In this document: piece by piece, positions 1 to 11,582 of the stretch
Layout of the letters: each line of letters begins with the position of its first letter
Position numbering within the stretch: the first letter of the stretch is position 1
Origin: Neofusicoccum parvum
Taxonomy: Eukaryota > Ascomycota > Dothideomycetes > Botryosphaeriales > Botryosphaeriaceae
Reading direction: 5' to 3'
Length of the DNA stretch: 64,000 nt
Assembly (NCBI GenBank): GCA_020912385.1
Contig: CP087221.1
Coordinates: 1,178,001-1,242,000, forward strand
The notes under the pieces: model-generated
What the model was told of the DNA's origin: nothing
The model's database searches: none
What the model saw: the letters and a program-made list of their open reading frames with translations, nothing else
Translations under genes and position numbers: made by a program

Positions 1-1702
1 AGCCTTGCAGCTTGAAGTCTTCATGGACACATGAGGACGGTTTTGAACCTGGAATCACGCTGCCTTAGCCCCAACGGTTTGAGCTGTGGCAGCGGGTAGC
101 AGATGCAGGGCGCGTCTGCATTGAATGGGATCAGGATTCCATCCTTGATGACGGTGCGGCTCGCTGGCTTGCAAGCTTTCGCCAGCCATCACGGAGCTGC
201 GCTGCAGCCACTACACGTACGAGTCGGATGTTCCGCCTCGCGTCCAAGGCAAGACTCAGGCTAGCGTACCCGACGGACCTGTGCCTGGGGTTCCGCATCC
301 ACTAGTGAAGTCTGTTTGCGTTCGTCGTTCCTTTCCAAGAGGCGAATTTGATCTTTTGCGGCAACGCCGGCTGGTACTACAGGCAATGGCACTTCGTATA
401 CTGCGCGCCGTCTGCAATGGTGGTGCTGAACGGTGCTGTCAAGTCTTGACACCCATCCCCACTTCGTCCCTGTCAGATGCAGGACCTGGCGTGGTGTGGC
501 TGTTGTCCGGTGCCTGGCAAGTGCGGGGGAGTCCCTGGAAAACCTGCGCACGTCTCGCCAACTTACTCGTAAGGGAGCGGCAGCGTGGTCGCGGTGCTTG
601 CTGGGGCTGGAGGGGTGCGCAATCGTGCAGCATGTGCAAGTTGTAGCGCAGATCGGGCGGTGGCCAGAGTCCAGGCTCCCGGACGGTTGACAAGGGACAT
701 GGGAGCAGGAAGCTCGCTGGTGGGTGCGTCATTCGCACGCGAGGCATGACGGGGTGCGGAGGATCGGCGCGCGGAGACGGGAGGATGTTTGACAGGTCCA
801 GCCCTCGTGCCAGCCGAGAGTGCAAGAATTGCCAGATCGAGCAGGGGTCGACTGTTCGCTGCTGTGGTTCCAAATAGTCACGGCCGTCAACGAGAAGCCC
901 GCCTTGCCTTGCCCCGCCGGCCCTCTCTCCCCCACGGCGCTCGCTTCAAGAAGAGAGGCCAGGGATGTCAACCAGCCACGTGACGATAAGCGAGGACCAT
1001 ACCCCAGTACAACGCCAGTAGGGCCGAATGCTCGACGGAATTTGACTGCAACACCAGGCTCGTGGAAAACCTTTCATCAAGGAGGCGAGGCGCATGGTTT
1101 TGCACTATAGTTGCTTCGACCCTCGACGTCATACGGCGACTAGGCACCGGGGCAACGCCTCCTCGCTGCTGCATCTTTCGACCGCAGAGGCCGCCCGGGT
1201 TTTTGGATTGCCGTTGAGGCCCCGCATGGTGTTGCAGGCTCCGTCGCAACTGATCCATCGACGGCGCCCCCCTTCACTCGTAGCAGAGAGCGCTCGATTC
1301 GCGCATCCAGCCTGCAACGTCAGGCCTCCACTCCTGCCCGCACACCTGCGCCATTGCTGCTCTAGTTCCTGCTGTGTTCCGGAGCAGCGTCTGTTGCTGG
1401 TGGCTGGGGCTGGACTCTTTCATGCGCTGTGGAGAAGTGATCATTGTCTAATGATACCCCTGATGACACCGGTCTTCGTCGCCTGTCTGCGTTCCCGGTA
1501 CGTGTGCGTGTACCGCGTTCTGAGAGCACCGGGCCCCTCTGTTGGTCGTCCACGGCCCACTTGGTTCGGCAGACGCTGTTTGGACAAGTCTTCCTCGAGG
1601 GGTAGCTGTTGGATTATATGAGCTTTCTCAGCCCACTCCTTCCCAACAAGCACTCCGAGGACCCCAGGTCTTCGCACCTGCCTCAGTTGGCTTTATCCCA
1701 CT
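1..1702. other. intergenic, no supported gene
   Basis: Open frames here are short, overlap on both strands and show no recognisable domain, signal peptide or consistent splice pattern. I see no gene before the tRNA. Confidence 0.5.
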
Positions 1703-1805
1703 GGCACTTTGGCGGAGTGGTTAACGCGCTGGCCTGCTACTTCTGGACAGGAGAAGCTGATAGCCAGTTCCTTCGGGAGCGTGAGTTCGAATCTCACAGG
1801 TGTCG
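1703..1805 (+). tRNA. tRNA-Ser(GCU) with anticodon-loop intron
   Basis: This folds as a serine tRNA. The acceptor strands GGCACTT and AGGTGTC pair at the two ends, the variable arm is long (TTCCTTCGGGAG) and the T-loop region GTTCGAATC is present. The anticodon stem is CTGGC/GCCAG with anticodon GCT. A 22-nt intron (1740-1761) lies one base 3' of the anticodon, the standard eukaryotic position. A T5 run at 1831-1835 is a likely Pol III terminator. Identity is firm from anticodon and class II shape. Confidence 0.93.
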
Positions 1806-3033
1806 CTCAATCCGTGAAGGAATCCTTCTCTTTTTGCCTTTTTGCAGGCTGCTGTGTGGGCTGAGACTCCACACAAACTTTCGGGGAGCGCACAAGCCCA
1901 CGTGACCCGTGCTGGCGGGGAAGTGTCGCCACCCCCTCAACACTCCGCCCTTGGCTCCTCGCCATTCGCTTTGCACACTGACGGCAATCAGTCAGACACT
2001 CCTCGCGATCTCGCAGTGCTTCGGTCTGACTGGTTGTGGGAATGCATGAAGGGCCGCCTTGCCTGGTCTTGGCAGCAATCGCCTCGACTTATCCCCGCCC
2101 TCCATGGCATGCACCACCGTCCGGATGCCCACGCCTGGGTTTTGAGGTCGGTACAGCACGAGGTGCAAGGAGCCGGCACATCCGCGCCGCATATGTTGCC
2201 CAATATGAAGTACCTTCAATCAGTTTCATCGCTGCGTCTGACGTCCTGGCCGACGTGTGCTTCATCTCTGCTCCGCTCAGCATTTCCCACGAGCAATTTC
2301 CTTTGTTCTTTCTATTGGGCAAGGTCCCTCAGCCCTACGGTGCTGCGGACCGATACCGGCCCAATGCTTCCGCATTTGCACCTTCGTCGCCGGAACGGGC
2401 AAGTTTGGTGCCTGGATTTGCCTTCGCTGTCTCTATACTTTACTGGTATGTCTCCATTTGATATATGAAGCCCGTGTTCTCCTCCGGAATCTGGGTCGCT
2501 TTAGAATCGGCAACCTTCGCCTCGACCCCCTTTGGCGATAGCAACTCGGTGGTATAGCCCGTTTCCCGTCATCTTTCCGATTGGCTTTCCTGCCACGGAA
2601 GGCCGACTGACGGATTCAGGTACCCGAGCAGCGGTGCTGTCATCGATCCTTCTTCGGCCACTTACAGTTCGCTCGCATATTGCAATCTGACAGGACAAGC
2701 TTCCGGCGAACCCTAAACTGACTTCAGCATTGGGAACTGACTAGAACACCAGCAGAAACCCCATCCAAAAATAGTCGAGCAGGCTTGGAAAGTCCACTGC
2801 CTCTGTATCTCATGCATTTTGCTCACGGCATAATCCCGCTTGCCCGCTCATCCCATCCGCAACCATCCGGCGCCTTGCTGAATGTCTGACCTCATAAGCG
2901 CCTCGACTGCCTTTACATTTCCCCATCCTCGCTTTGCTATCCACACATTCCTTTGGATTTTTCGACCCGGGTCCTAGAGCCTCGGTCGCCTCACATTCCT
3001 TCTTGAAGAGATCCTGCACGAGCTACCCTCGCC
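1806..3033. other. intergenic / promoter of LysM gene
   Basis: No supported gene. The last part presumably carries the promoter and 5' leader of the LysM protein gene. Confidence 0.45.
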
Positions 3034-3787
3034 ATGGTCATCAAATCTGCTATCGCGGCTGCCGTAGCCTTCCTGGGCTGTGTGGCTGCCTCTCGACTCC
3101 CGCCAGCTCCGGGACTCCCGCTCGCACCTCGTCAGCGTAGGCTTCCCTCCCAAATTCATCCTCAATCCTACCAATCTGACAACCGCGGCAGTATGCAACG
3201 GCACCATTACGCTTGACACTTCGACCCAGCAATATGTCATCCAAGCGGGCGACACCCTCACCAAGATCGCAAAGCAATTCAACCGCGGCATCTGTGACAT
3301 CTTCAACGCCAACAATCTCACCAACCCCAACTTCATCGTGGCCGGCGACACCCTGACCATCCCTCCCCAGGTCTGCAACCCGGACAACACCTCCTGCCTC
3401 GGCCCTCAGACCACGCCCACAGCCACCTGCATCAACGGCGGGCCCGGCTTCTACATCGTGCAGAAGGGCGACACGCTGTCCGCGCTGTCCTACCTCTACA
3501 ACATCACCCTCGACTCCATCATCGCCGCGAACACCGCCAACATCCCCGACCCGGACGTCATCGAGGTCGGGCAGGTCGTCAACATTCCGGTCTGCGCGAG
3601 GAGCCAGTGCACCATCTCGCCGTTCACCATCCGCGCGGGGGATGTCTTTGTGGACCTGGCGCGGGAGTTTTTGAGCAGCGCGGGCCAGATCTTGGCGCTC
3701 AACCCGGGCGTTGATCCGAATGCGTTGGGAGTGGGACAGGTGATTACGCTGGCGAGCTACTGCCATGCTATTCCGGGGTGCGATTAG
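3034..3787 (+). CDS. secreted protein with three LysM domains (LysM effector type)
   Basis: Two exons, 3034-3136 and 3192-3787, joined across a 55-nt intron with branch motif CTGAC, give 232 residues. The first exon encodes a signal peptide (MVIKSAIAAAVAFLGCVAAS); without splicing it is out of frame with the rest. Three LysM modules follow at about residues 48-92, 121-167 and 178-223, the first two with the typical Y-x-(V/I)-x-x-G-D-T-L start. Cysteines lie between modules, as expected for a disulphide-bonded extracellular protein. No catalytic domain is present. In the family, such all-LysM secreted proteins bind chitin or related N-acetylglucosamine polymers, and some (Ecp6-like, also three LysM) sequester chitin fragments from plant receptors. 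A host role here is inference. Confidence 0.88.
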
Positions 3788-5091
3788 AGATGCGGGTGCG
3801 TTGCCTGGTGCGTTTTACGTTCTCGTCGGGCTGCGCCGGCTTGTTTCTTCCTTTCCAATGAACCTCTTTGGCGAAGAGAATCATTTGGTGTTCTGACAGC
3901 TACCACCTTATACTTCAATGAGAACCTTTCTTCTCCGCCGGTTTGAGGTCTGTGGCATTCTTATCAAAGCTCGCAGTCTAGCGAGGTTTTGGCTCCGCCG
4001 CGCGTGATCGCATGTGGCCGTTTGTTCTCCCAAAATCTCGTGTGGAGTCTTAGCCCACATAATAACAAAAAAGACAGAGAGTAATCTTTCAGGATCTAAT
4101 ACGTGCCTGGAAGCTCGAGCTCGCCATTCCGAAAGTATTGGCTGATAACTTTCGTAACACGGAAGATATTGGCAGTACTTGACCAGCCGAAAGACCCCGG
4201 TTGAATCCAGAAGCAAGTCTCCCTCAGCCCTGCAGAGGGTTCCAGTGGCGTGACTCTCTTAGACAAGGCGCATGAACTGCACGAGGTGTGGCAGCCAGTC
4301 GCCGCAAGGTGCAAGGTAATGTTCTTCTTTCCGCGGCTTACAATGTCTGTTGGAAATGAATGCCTGTCTTTTTTTTTTTTTCTGTTGTGGCATCCTTGAC
4401 GGCTGCGTCAACTGTTGATGGTGCAGAGACGCCTGTAGTGACGAGGTAGTCCCAAGAGTCATGAGACACGCTGATGGAAGGAGTGGACGTGCGATGATAG
4501 GTAATCAAGAAAGTGCACCTTGGTCTGCAAGTAAAAACATTTCCATTAGACTTTGCTAAGCTCTGGCAAGCATTAACTCTGCACGGCAGCTCGGTGGTTC
4601 CCCAGGACGTCCCCAGCAGTAGCCTCATTACAGCACAGGCAAAGGCAGGGGCCAGTTGCCAAGACAGGTTAGGGCCCCCAGGTTAAGCCGTTCTACCCCA
4701 GCTTTCCCGCCTCCCACTTTTGATCAACCATGTCAAATGGTCACCGCTCGCCAAGGATCCGTTATCTCGGAGATCATGCTCGGTGGCGAGCACCAACCCC
4801 TGTCGCCACATGCGCGTCCCGGACGTTTTTCCATTGTGCGGCGCGGCACTCATGGCTGCCAAGGTAGCATCCAGATAAGACTACCAAGTTATCTTGTCCG
4901 CCAAGCTGGGCCCATGGCTTGAATGCAACCTATCTGCCGATAAACTCGGGATTCCCAGCCGGCGTTGTGCGAAGCAAGTGCGTTGTATTTAAGAGCTGTC
5001 CGGCGAGCGTTTGAAAAGGCCAGCGCCGTTTTTGATCCCCGCTCGTGTTTCTTCTGCAATCATCTTTTTGCGCATTTCGTCGGTCGGAACC
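3788..5091. other. intergenic
   Basis: No supported gene. A poly-T tract lies near 4370-4382. The stretch contains the 3' region of the LysM gene and the promoter of the transporter. Confidence 0.45.
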
Positions 5092-7009
5092 ATGGGCTCG
5101 ACTCTCGATCCCAATCACATTGTGGCCCAAGTCGGCATCGACATACGTGCTTCCCTGCAGCAATCCCGCAGCAGCAACGAGAAGGCCATGGACGAGAAGA
5201 AGGCGGCCGATGTTGACGACGTCGAAGTCATCGCCGTTGAGTCGGCAGACGGCGACGAGATCAGCGAGTCCGACTACACGGAAGAACAGTACAAGAAACT
5301 CCTCCGCAAGATCGACCGATACCTCCTGCCTCTGATGTGGTTCTGTTATGGCATCCAGCAAACGGACAAGACGTCTCTCAGCACCCAGGCCATCTTCGGT
5401 CTGCGCGAGGACACCGGCTTGGTCGGCCAGCAGTATTCGTGGCTGACCACCATCTTCTACATCGCCTACCTCTGTGGAGAGTTCCCTTCCAACTTCCTCC
5501 TCCAACGATGGGCGCTTGGCCGGACGTTAAGCATTTACATGCTCTGCTGGGGTATGCGGTGATCAAGTTTCCTCATTTGTTTAAACCGCTGTAGCTGACT
5601 TTGCGGACTTAACCAGGTATCTGCGTTATCTCCATAGCCGCCGCCCAGAACTGGTCGCAACTCATGGCCATCCGCGCTCTTCAGGGTTTCTTCGAATGCA
5701 CAATCAGCCCCGGCTTCGTCTTGGTTGTTGGCACGTGGTATAGGAGGGATGAACACTCCTCCCGCGCTCTCTTCTGGCAGTCGGCCAACGCTGGCTTCGG
5801 CATCATCGCCAACCTGGTCATGTACGGCATTGGCTCCCACGCCGAGAAGTACGGTGGCCTGGCACCCTGGCGCGCCATTTCTCTTTTCTTGGGATCCTGC
5901 ACAATTGTGCTCTCGCTGATCTGTTTTGCTCTGCTGGGAAGTCCGAAGGAGGTCAGATGGATGAACAAGGATGAAAAGCGCATGGCGTAAGTTTCATGCA
6001 GATGAACTCCCCCACGAGAGGCCGGGTGCTGGCTGACGCAAACACCGCAGAGCTGCTCGTATCCTCAGCAACAAGGCTGGACGTGATGTGACTGGCGTAC
6101 AATGGTCATGGCCACAAGTTGGAGAGGCTTTCAAAGATCCACAGCTCTGGTTCTGTACGATCAATGCCTTCTTGTCTTCCGTTCCCAACGGGTGAGTCAC
6201 TCTGCTGCCCCAATTCTTGGTGTCTAGGATGCATCTCAACTCACAACTATTAGCGGTCTCACTACGTTTGGTGGTATCATGAACAAGTCTTTCGGCTTCA
6301 GTGAACTGAAGGTCCTGCTCATTGAAATCCCACGCTCAGGTACGTTATCTCCATGCCTTTCCCGCGTTCCATGTACTGATCAGGTATCGTGTAGTCGCGT
6401 CGCTGGTCATCTTCCTAATCGTCGGCATCTACACCCGCAAGGTCCCCAACCGCCGCATGTACATCATGGCCTTTGCAACAATCCCGCCTTTCATCGGATT
6501 GCTTGCCATGGCCCTTCTTGACAACACGCCGGAAAACAAGTGGGTTAAATGGGGCATGTACTTCATGACCGTGCCTTTCGTGCTCTCCCTTTTCCTGGCT
6601 TGGACGTTGAGTAAGTGTTGCTTTCTTACTGTCTCCTGGAATCCCCGACAACGCTAACAAAATCTTACCTTCAGTCCCATCCAACGTTGCCGGCCGTACA
6701 AAGAAGACCATCATCTCCTCTGCCACCTTCCTGGGTTACTGTGTTGGCAACATGTGTGGCTCCCAGATCTTCAAGTCTGCCGATGCTCCCCGTTATATTC
6801 CCGGAACAATCGGAGCCTCTGTTGCACTTGGTGCGGAATTCGTATTGATTTGCTCTTGGCGTCTGTACTATGTGTGGCAGAACAAGAGGCGTGATCGGAT
6901 TGCAGCTGAGAGCGGAGTCAGCAAGGAAGAGCAGGAGCGTATCGGACGTGAGATGGGCGAAAACAACGTCACTGATTTGCAGAACCCGCACTTCAGGTAC
7001 ACGACTTAA
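5092..7009 (+). CDS. MFS transporter, Dal5/anion:cation symporter family
   Basis: Six exons (5092-5551, 5617-5986, 6051-6191, 6254-6339, 6395-6610, 6675-7009) join in frame to 535 residues; introns are 55-65 nt. An acidic cytoplasmic N-terminus of about 75 residues precedes roughly 12 hydrophobic segments. The first-helix region reads IDRYLLPLMWFCYGIQQTDK and the next block contains GLREDTGLVGQQYSWLTTIF, both typical of fungal allantoate/nicotinate-type (Dal5, TNA1-like) permeases. It should be a plasma-membrane proton symporter for a small organic anion; the substrate cannot be read from sequence. No neighbour suggests a pathway. Confidence 0.9.
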
Positions 7010-7984
7010 TAGACTACGAGGGGGGGTGGTTTTGTTGTTGCAATAGAGTATAAGAGAAGAATGAAGTCGATGACCGCTGGATAGTCCTGAAAGGCTTGAA
7101 GTAAACGGGGATTCAGGGCACTCACCTGTTTCGCATGCATCCCTCCGCGGCAAGCACCTTCTCTCCCTTGTCCTGTATAATTGACTACGGTGCCAGGTCC
7201 CTATCGGTACGTTCCAGCCTGAGTTCGCCAGATCTATTCCAGGACTCCCATTGTCCAACAAACAATCATAAGTGCCGCTAACCAGATCCAGTAACATAGG
7301 CGAAACGTTCACAGGCACTAAAACTCTCTGTAGAGCTTTGATTCTAGCAAGAGTCTTACTACTACAACATCAGCGTCCCTTCCAAACCATCGGATCCCGC
7401 GACTGAGTAACCGCAGAACATACAGCTGACACAGTAGCGCCGTATGGCCATTGCAGCAGCAGCCTTCCGCATAGCTTCCCGCCAAAGATCACTCAACCGA
7501 TAGCGTGCCTTCGATGGCGGTCATGCAAGTGTCTGTCCATGATTTGGGGTCCGGGAAAGTCTGTCGGGTATTGGACATTGCCGCTCCGCAACGCATTTCG
7601 CGTAGAGAAGCTTGTGCTGTTAAAGCCGCCGGCTAGCGCTCATGAGGCAAGGTGGCTGGCACGTTGCCCCTGCCAAGCGGTTATTCCGGCGCCACTGAAT
7701 CCTCTCAACGCTTCTAGCCAACAACCGCCAGCAGAAGCTGTGGTCAGTGCTGCTTGTTGCCTTGTGGCGCCCATTAGCTGTTCCGAGGAGGATCGTGATC
7801 ATGACGGCGGATCATGCGGCCGCAAACTAAAAGAATAAGTCTCCTCTGACCTCCCGTTCTCCCGTCTTGTTTCTTCCCTGTCGCAGTCTCTCGTTCAGCG
7901 CCAGGCAAACCAAGCGGTCCACAATCTCCAGTCACTCTTTAATACACACAGTAAATACATTCGTTCAACCAACCGCAGCACAAA
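7010..7984. other. intergenic
   Basis: No supported gene. It holds the 3' region of the transporter gene and the upstream region of the wall-protein gene. Confidence 0.45.
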
Positions 7985-8801
7985 ATGTACAGGACGCTCC
8001 CTCTTCTCTTCGCCGCCGGCACCATGGCCCAGAGCACCATCACCACCACCTGGTTCGCCGGTGGCTTTGAAAACAACCCAGTCGCCTCCGTCATCGGCGC
8101 CGACTCGACCGCTGTCACCTACTCCGTCGGCTGCTCCAAGGAGGACATCGACAACGACGAGTGTGGTATGGCTGGCGGCTTCACCGTCACCGCCGGGCCG
8201 TCAATCTTCGAGTTCGAGTACACCGACGCCCTGACCGCATCGGACTACACGGCAGACTTCTCCATGAGCGAGAGCTGCGATCTCTCCGGCACCACCATGG
8301 CCGTCTGCGTTGAGAGCGCCGGCGGCAGCGAGGCCAACTTCCCTGGTGTCTCCACCGAGACCCTGACCGGCACCGACGTTTCCTGGGGCACGCTCTACAT
8401 CACGGCTGGCTTCGACAACCTGGCCGCCGCAACTGGCGCCAGCGCGTCGGGCAGCCAGGCGAGCGCCACTGGGTCCTCGGCTTCGGCGACGGGCAGTGCG
8501 GCGCAGTCGGGCTCGAGGACCAGTTCTGGTGCTACCCAGACGGGCACCGCCGCTTCTTCCACCGGTAAATCCCCCATCGCCCATAGAATTGCCTGGGAAT
8601 CTCCGAAGTCCAGTGAGACGGCTGGAGTTCTGTGGCGTGTCTGTTGAACGACTTGCTGACTTGGTGCTAGCTACTTCCGCGTCTCGCAGTGGTAGCGCTT
8701 CCGGCTCTGCTGCTTCGGCATCCGCCACTGGTGGTGCTGCGAGGTTCGCTGTGCCCGTTGCCGGCGTTGCCGGTGTCCTCGCTGCTGCCCTGGCACTGTA
8801 G
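7985..8801 (+). CDS. serine/alanine-rich GPI-anchored-type cell wall protein
   Basis: Two exons (7985-8564, 8671-8801) across a 106-nt intron give 236 residues. The N-terminus MYRTLPLLFAAGTMAQ is a short signal peptide. Residues of about 17-150 form a threonine-rich globular part with a few cysteines. A low-complexity Ser/Ala/Gly/Thr tail follows and the protein ends in a hydrophobic segment (FAVPVAGVAGVLAAALAL) preceded by small residues, the layout of a GPI-attachment signal. Many short fungal surface proteins look like this and have no assigned activity. It is likely O-glycosylated at the plasma membrane or wall. I do not recognise the globular domain by name. Confidence 0.8.
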
Positions 8802-9406
8802 AAGAACTCTGTTTGGAGCTGGTTAAACTCGGGAGAGGGGAGCAAAGTGAGAAAAGGTCGACTAAATGTTTAATCAGATGGCATGAAGAAGAGTACAATA
8901 GACTGCCTCAACCCTGCACAAGACTCTCAATACATTTACGAAATTTTGGTCGTACCGGCCTTCCTAATTCCTCCAGTCAAATGACTATTGTTTGCGGTCC
9001 ACGTGCAGTATTTTAGCAAGTGTCTTGCATGTATGATGTAATACCATCATGTTTCCACAAAACTAAATATGAGCACATCCACCATACTTCGGGCTCCTCT
9101 TGCTTCCGATCGTGCACGCCCAAACGTTACGGACCATCCCTCGGAGAGATGACTCTTGACCCGGGAATTTAAGTTTTCGTCCAACAACGCCTCGTCCATC
9201 GCCGGATAGCGGGTACTTGGTGCATTCTAGACCGTGCGGGCCACGCTTCTCCGAATCTCGGAAGCAACCCCCACTTTCCAAGATGCCCCGCACACAACCG
9301 AAATTCTCACGGCCAAACTTCAACAAAAAGGCCCAGCCGCGAGCCCATTCCACGCTGTGCCTGTCATTTTGTATGTAAAACCATCCTGCAAATTTCTTTC
9401 CACAAC
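8802..9406. other. intergenic
   Basis: 3' region of the wall-protein gene and flank of the tRNA gene. No supported gene. Confidence 0.45.
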
Positions 9407-9565
9407 AGTCCTATGGTCTAGTGGTATGAGTAAGTCGACATTGCAATCCGAGTCCCCAGGAACACCATCTAATCATCTCGCAGCGTTCGCTTCACAACCA
9501 TCAACCGTGCCCCGGTGATATTGTAGAAGCGCGAAAGGTCCTGGGTTCGATCCCCAGTGGGACTA
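9407..9565 (+). tRNA. tRNA-Val(CAC) with two inserts: GT-AG segment in the D-arm and normal anticodon-loop intron
   Basis: The ends AGTCCTA and TGGGACT pair as acceptor stem; T-arm CTGGG-TTCGATC-CCCAG and anticodon stem TTCGC/GCGAA are perfect, with anticodon CAC at 9493-9495. A standard intron lies at 9497-9529 (33 nt), one base 3' of the anticodon. A second insert, 9430-9483 (54 nt), interrupts the 3' strand of the D-stem. It starts GTAAGT, contains CTAAT, ends CAG, and its exact removal restores D-stem GTC/GAC and a canonical 72-nt tRNA. The A box (TGGTCTAGTGG, 9414-9424) and B box (GGTTCGATCC) are intact, and T5 at 9577-9581 is a Pol III terminator. The insert looks spliceosomal, which is odd for a tRNA. 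A decayed tRNA is the alternative. Confidence 0.82.
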
Positions 9566-9990
9566 CGCGCACAAACTTTTTGCTTGGGAGGTCGTGTGAC
9601 ATGCGGGATGCGTGGGTGGAGCTTGGAAGAGCAGCGGGCGGCGCTCGACTTGGCCCACGCACGCTGCGGCGTTAGGACGCTTTTAACATCGGCGGGCATT
9701 TGATTCTGGGAGAGCAAGAGGATGCGTGGCTGGGACGAGTCTCGTTCGCAGACATCCTTCAGGGCCGTTCAAAGGATCACTTCAAGTGGACTGGCGTTGC
9801 ACGCAAGACTCGGAGTCCCCAGGAGACATTTTATTTCAACCGCACTGCTTTGCTGCAGACAAGAGTGCTTTCCGCGTTGCCTGCCACATACTGCTGCACT
9901 ACATTCGACCGAACAGCAACCCACATCCACGCCCACACACCGTCGCACCACCAATCCACCCATACCACAACACCTCGCAGAAAGAATCCC

Positions 9991-10536
9991 TCAAGAGTAC
10001 GCCGCAATGGCCTCGTCAAACTTCGCCTGGATCGCCTGGTTGATCGCGGGCGCCTGGGCGGCGTACGTCGGCGTCAGCTTGGCGGTGACGGCATCGCCGA
10101 ACGCGGCGGCGCCGCTCTTCTGGTCCTGCAGGCTCTGGCTAACGAGCCCGTTCAGCGCGCCGTTCTGCACGCTGTCGAACGCGGGCTTCTTGGCGACGAC
10201 GTTGTCCAGCACGCTGTTGATCTGCGGCTGCAGCTCCAGGATGTCCTGCGCGACCTGGGCCGAGCCGGCGTCGTCGAAGGGCGCGGACGAGTTGGCGGCC
10301 GCGGTGGCGTCCGTGAGCGCCGTCTGGACGTTGTTGGACGCCGTCTGCACCGAGAGCGCGTTCAGCAGGGACGGGGACGCGCCGAACGTGTTGAGCGTGT
10401 TGTTGAAGGTCGTCAGCCGCGTTTCGATGGTGCCGATGGCGGCCGAGACGGCGGCCGCGTCGCGCTTGGTGTGGGCAGTGAGGGGGCCGGCGAGGGCGGT
10501 GGCCAGGAGGGCGGGGAGGACGAACGAGAACTTCAT
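9991..10536 (-). CDS. HsbA-family secreted cell-surface protein (galactomannoprotein-like)
   Basis: A single exon of 181 residues. The ATG at 10536 opens a signal peptide (MKFSFVLPALLATALAG). The mature part is almost all alpha-helical, rich in Ala, Asn and Gln, without cysteines. This composition and the pattern around AAVSAAIGTIETRLTTFNNT match the hydrophobic surface binding protein A / Mp1 antigen family. Family members are secreted or wall-bound, bind hydrophobic surfaces or lipids and can recruit enzymes to them. A TATA-like box sits 88 nt upstream. The larger plus-strand frames covering the same DNA are shadows. Confidence 0.85.
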   Translation of the reverse strand: MKFSFVLPALLATALAGPLTAHTKRDAAAVSAAIGTIETRLTTFNNTLNTFGASPSLLNALSVQTASNNVQTALTDATAAANSSAPFDDAGSAQVAQDILELQPQINSVLDNVVAKKPAFDSVQNGALNGLVSQSLQDQKSGAAAFGDAVTAKLTPTYAAQAPAINQAIQAKFDEAIAAYS

Positions 10537-10623
10537 GGTTGCGGGTGGGCTGGTGGTTTGAAGTGCTTTGATGGATTGAGATCTGGGGAGCTGGTGGTGG
10601 GATCTGGAGGTCTCGAGGTGAGG

Positions 10624-10630
10624 ATTTATA
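10624..10630 (-). promoter_or_regulatory. TATA-like box of the HsbA-type gene
   Basis: Read on the minus strand this is TATAAAT, about 88 nt upstream of the start codon, a usual distance for a fungal TATA element plus leader. Confidence 0.5.
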
Positions 10631-11582
10631 GGTCTTTGCTCCTCAGAAGACGAACGTGATGCGCCTCGGCTCGTGGATATGCTGCGAGTGCTTTTACTTG
10701 TGGCAAGAGGGGTTGCCAGGTTTTCGTGACCGTTGGTTAACCTGTTCTGTGGGAGTCCATATTAAAGGGCGGCACTTCGTGCTACTTCCGGAGCTAAGAC
10801 TGAACATCACAAGAATTGCGAGCTCGGTATTGAGTAAAAGGATTAGAAAACTCCGGTGGGGTTCGGCGGCGGAAGGCCAAGGTGACTAGCTAAAGGGAGC
10901 TGCATCGTGAGAGTTGCCAAGAATGAGGTTTACTGGCCAAGCTATAGCAGGCTGCGGTATAGATCCCATCAGTGCCTGTTTAAACCCAAAACAGTTCGCG
11001 GAGTTTATTAAACTCATATTTAGACTGCCAACGGTCTCGGTGATCAGGAATGTGACTGGTGGACGGGGAGACGGCCAGGGGTCTGCTGCGATGCACCCCG
11101 CATTTCGACAATAGCCTCCGCTTTGCCCCCGGCCCGGCGAATATTGAAAGCGCAACGGCTCGAGACAAGATTGCGCCGGATTGCTTGCCTTCTTGCGCCA
11201 CGTGCTTGTGTTGCAGGGACCAGCCGAGGCACCTTCTCCGGGTTCACCCCGTGGGGAAGCTGTAGTCTACCAGAGGGTTGGGAGGTGGCAGGCAGGTTCT
11301 TGAGTGCGGAGAAGAACAAACACGAGCTCGCGTCATGTTTTGAGGTTGGAATAGGAAGGCGCATCGCACACGACGGCCCTGAGGAACTCCCTGGACCAGA
11401 AGAAAAAAGAACCGAGTCTTCATGTGAAAAGCGCTAGATCTGTCAACAGTGGCGAGATCACCATGATGGAATCTCTCTTCAAAATGATGTTCGCCTGTGT
11501 CTAGGCCGCGACGATCTTTCTGGGGGAAGGGCCTGGCCTCCGGATCATGCACTGGGACCCTTTGGTCAGCACCGCCAAAGTT
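10631..11582. other. intergenic
   Basis: No supported gene; open frames are short and without domain signal. It holds the promoter of the HsbA gene and the 3' side of the acetyltransferase gene. Confidence 0.45.
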
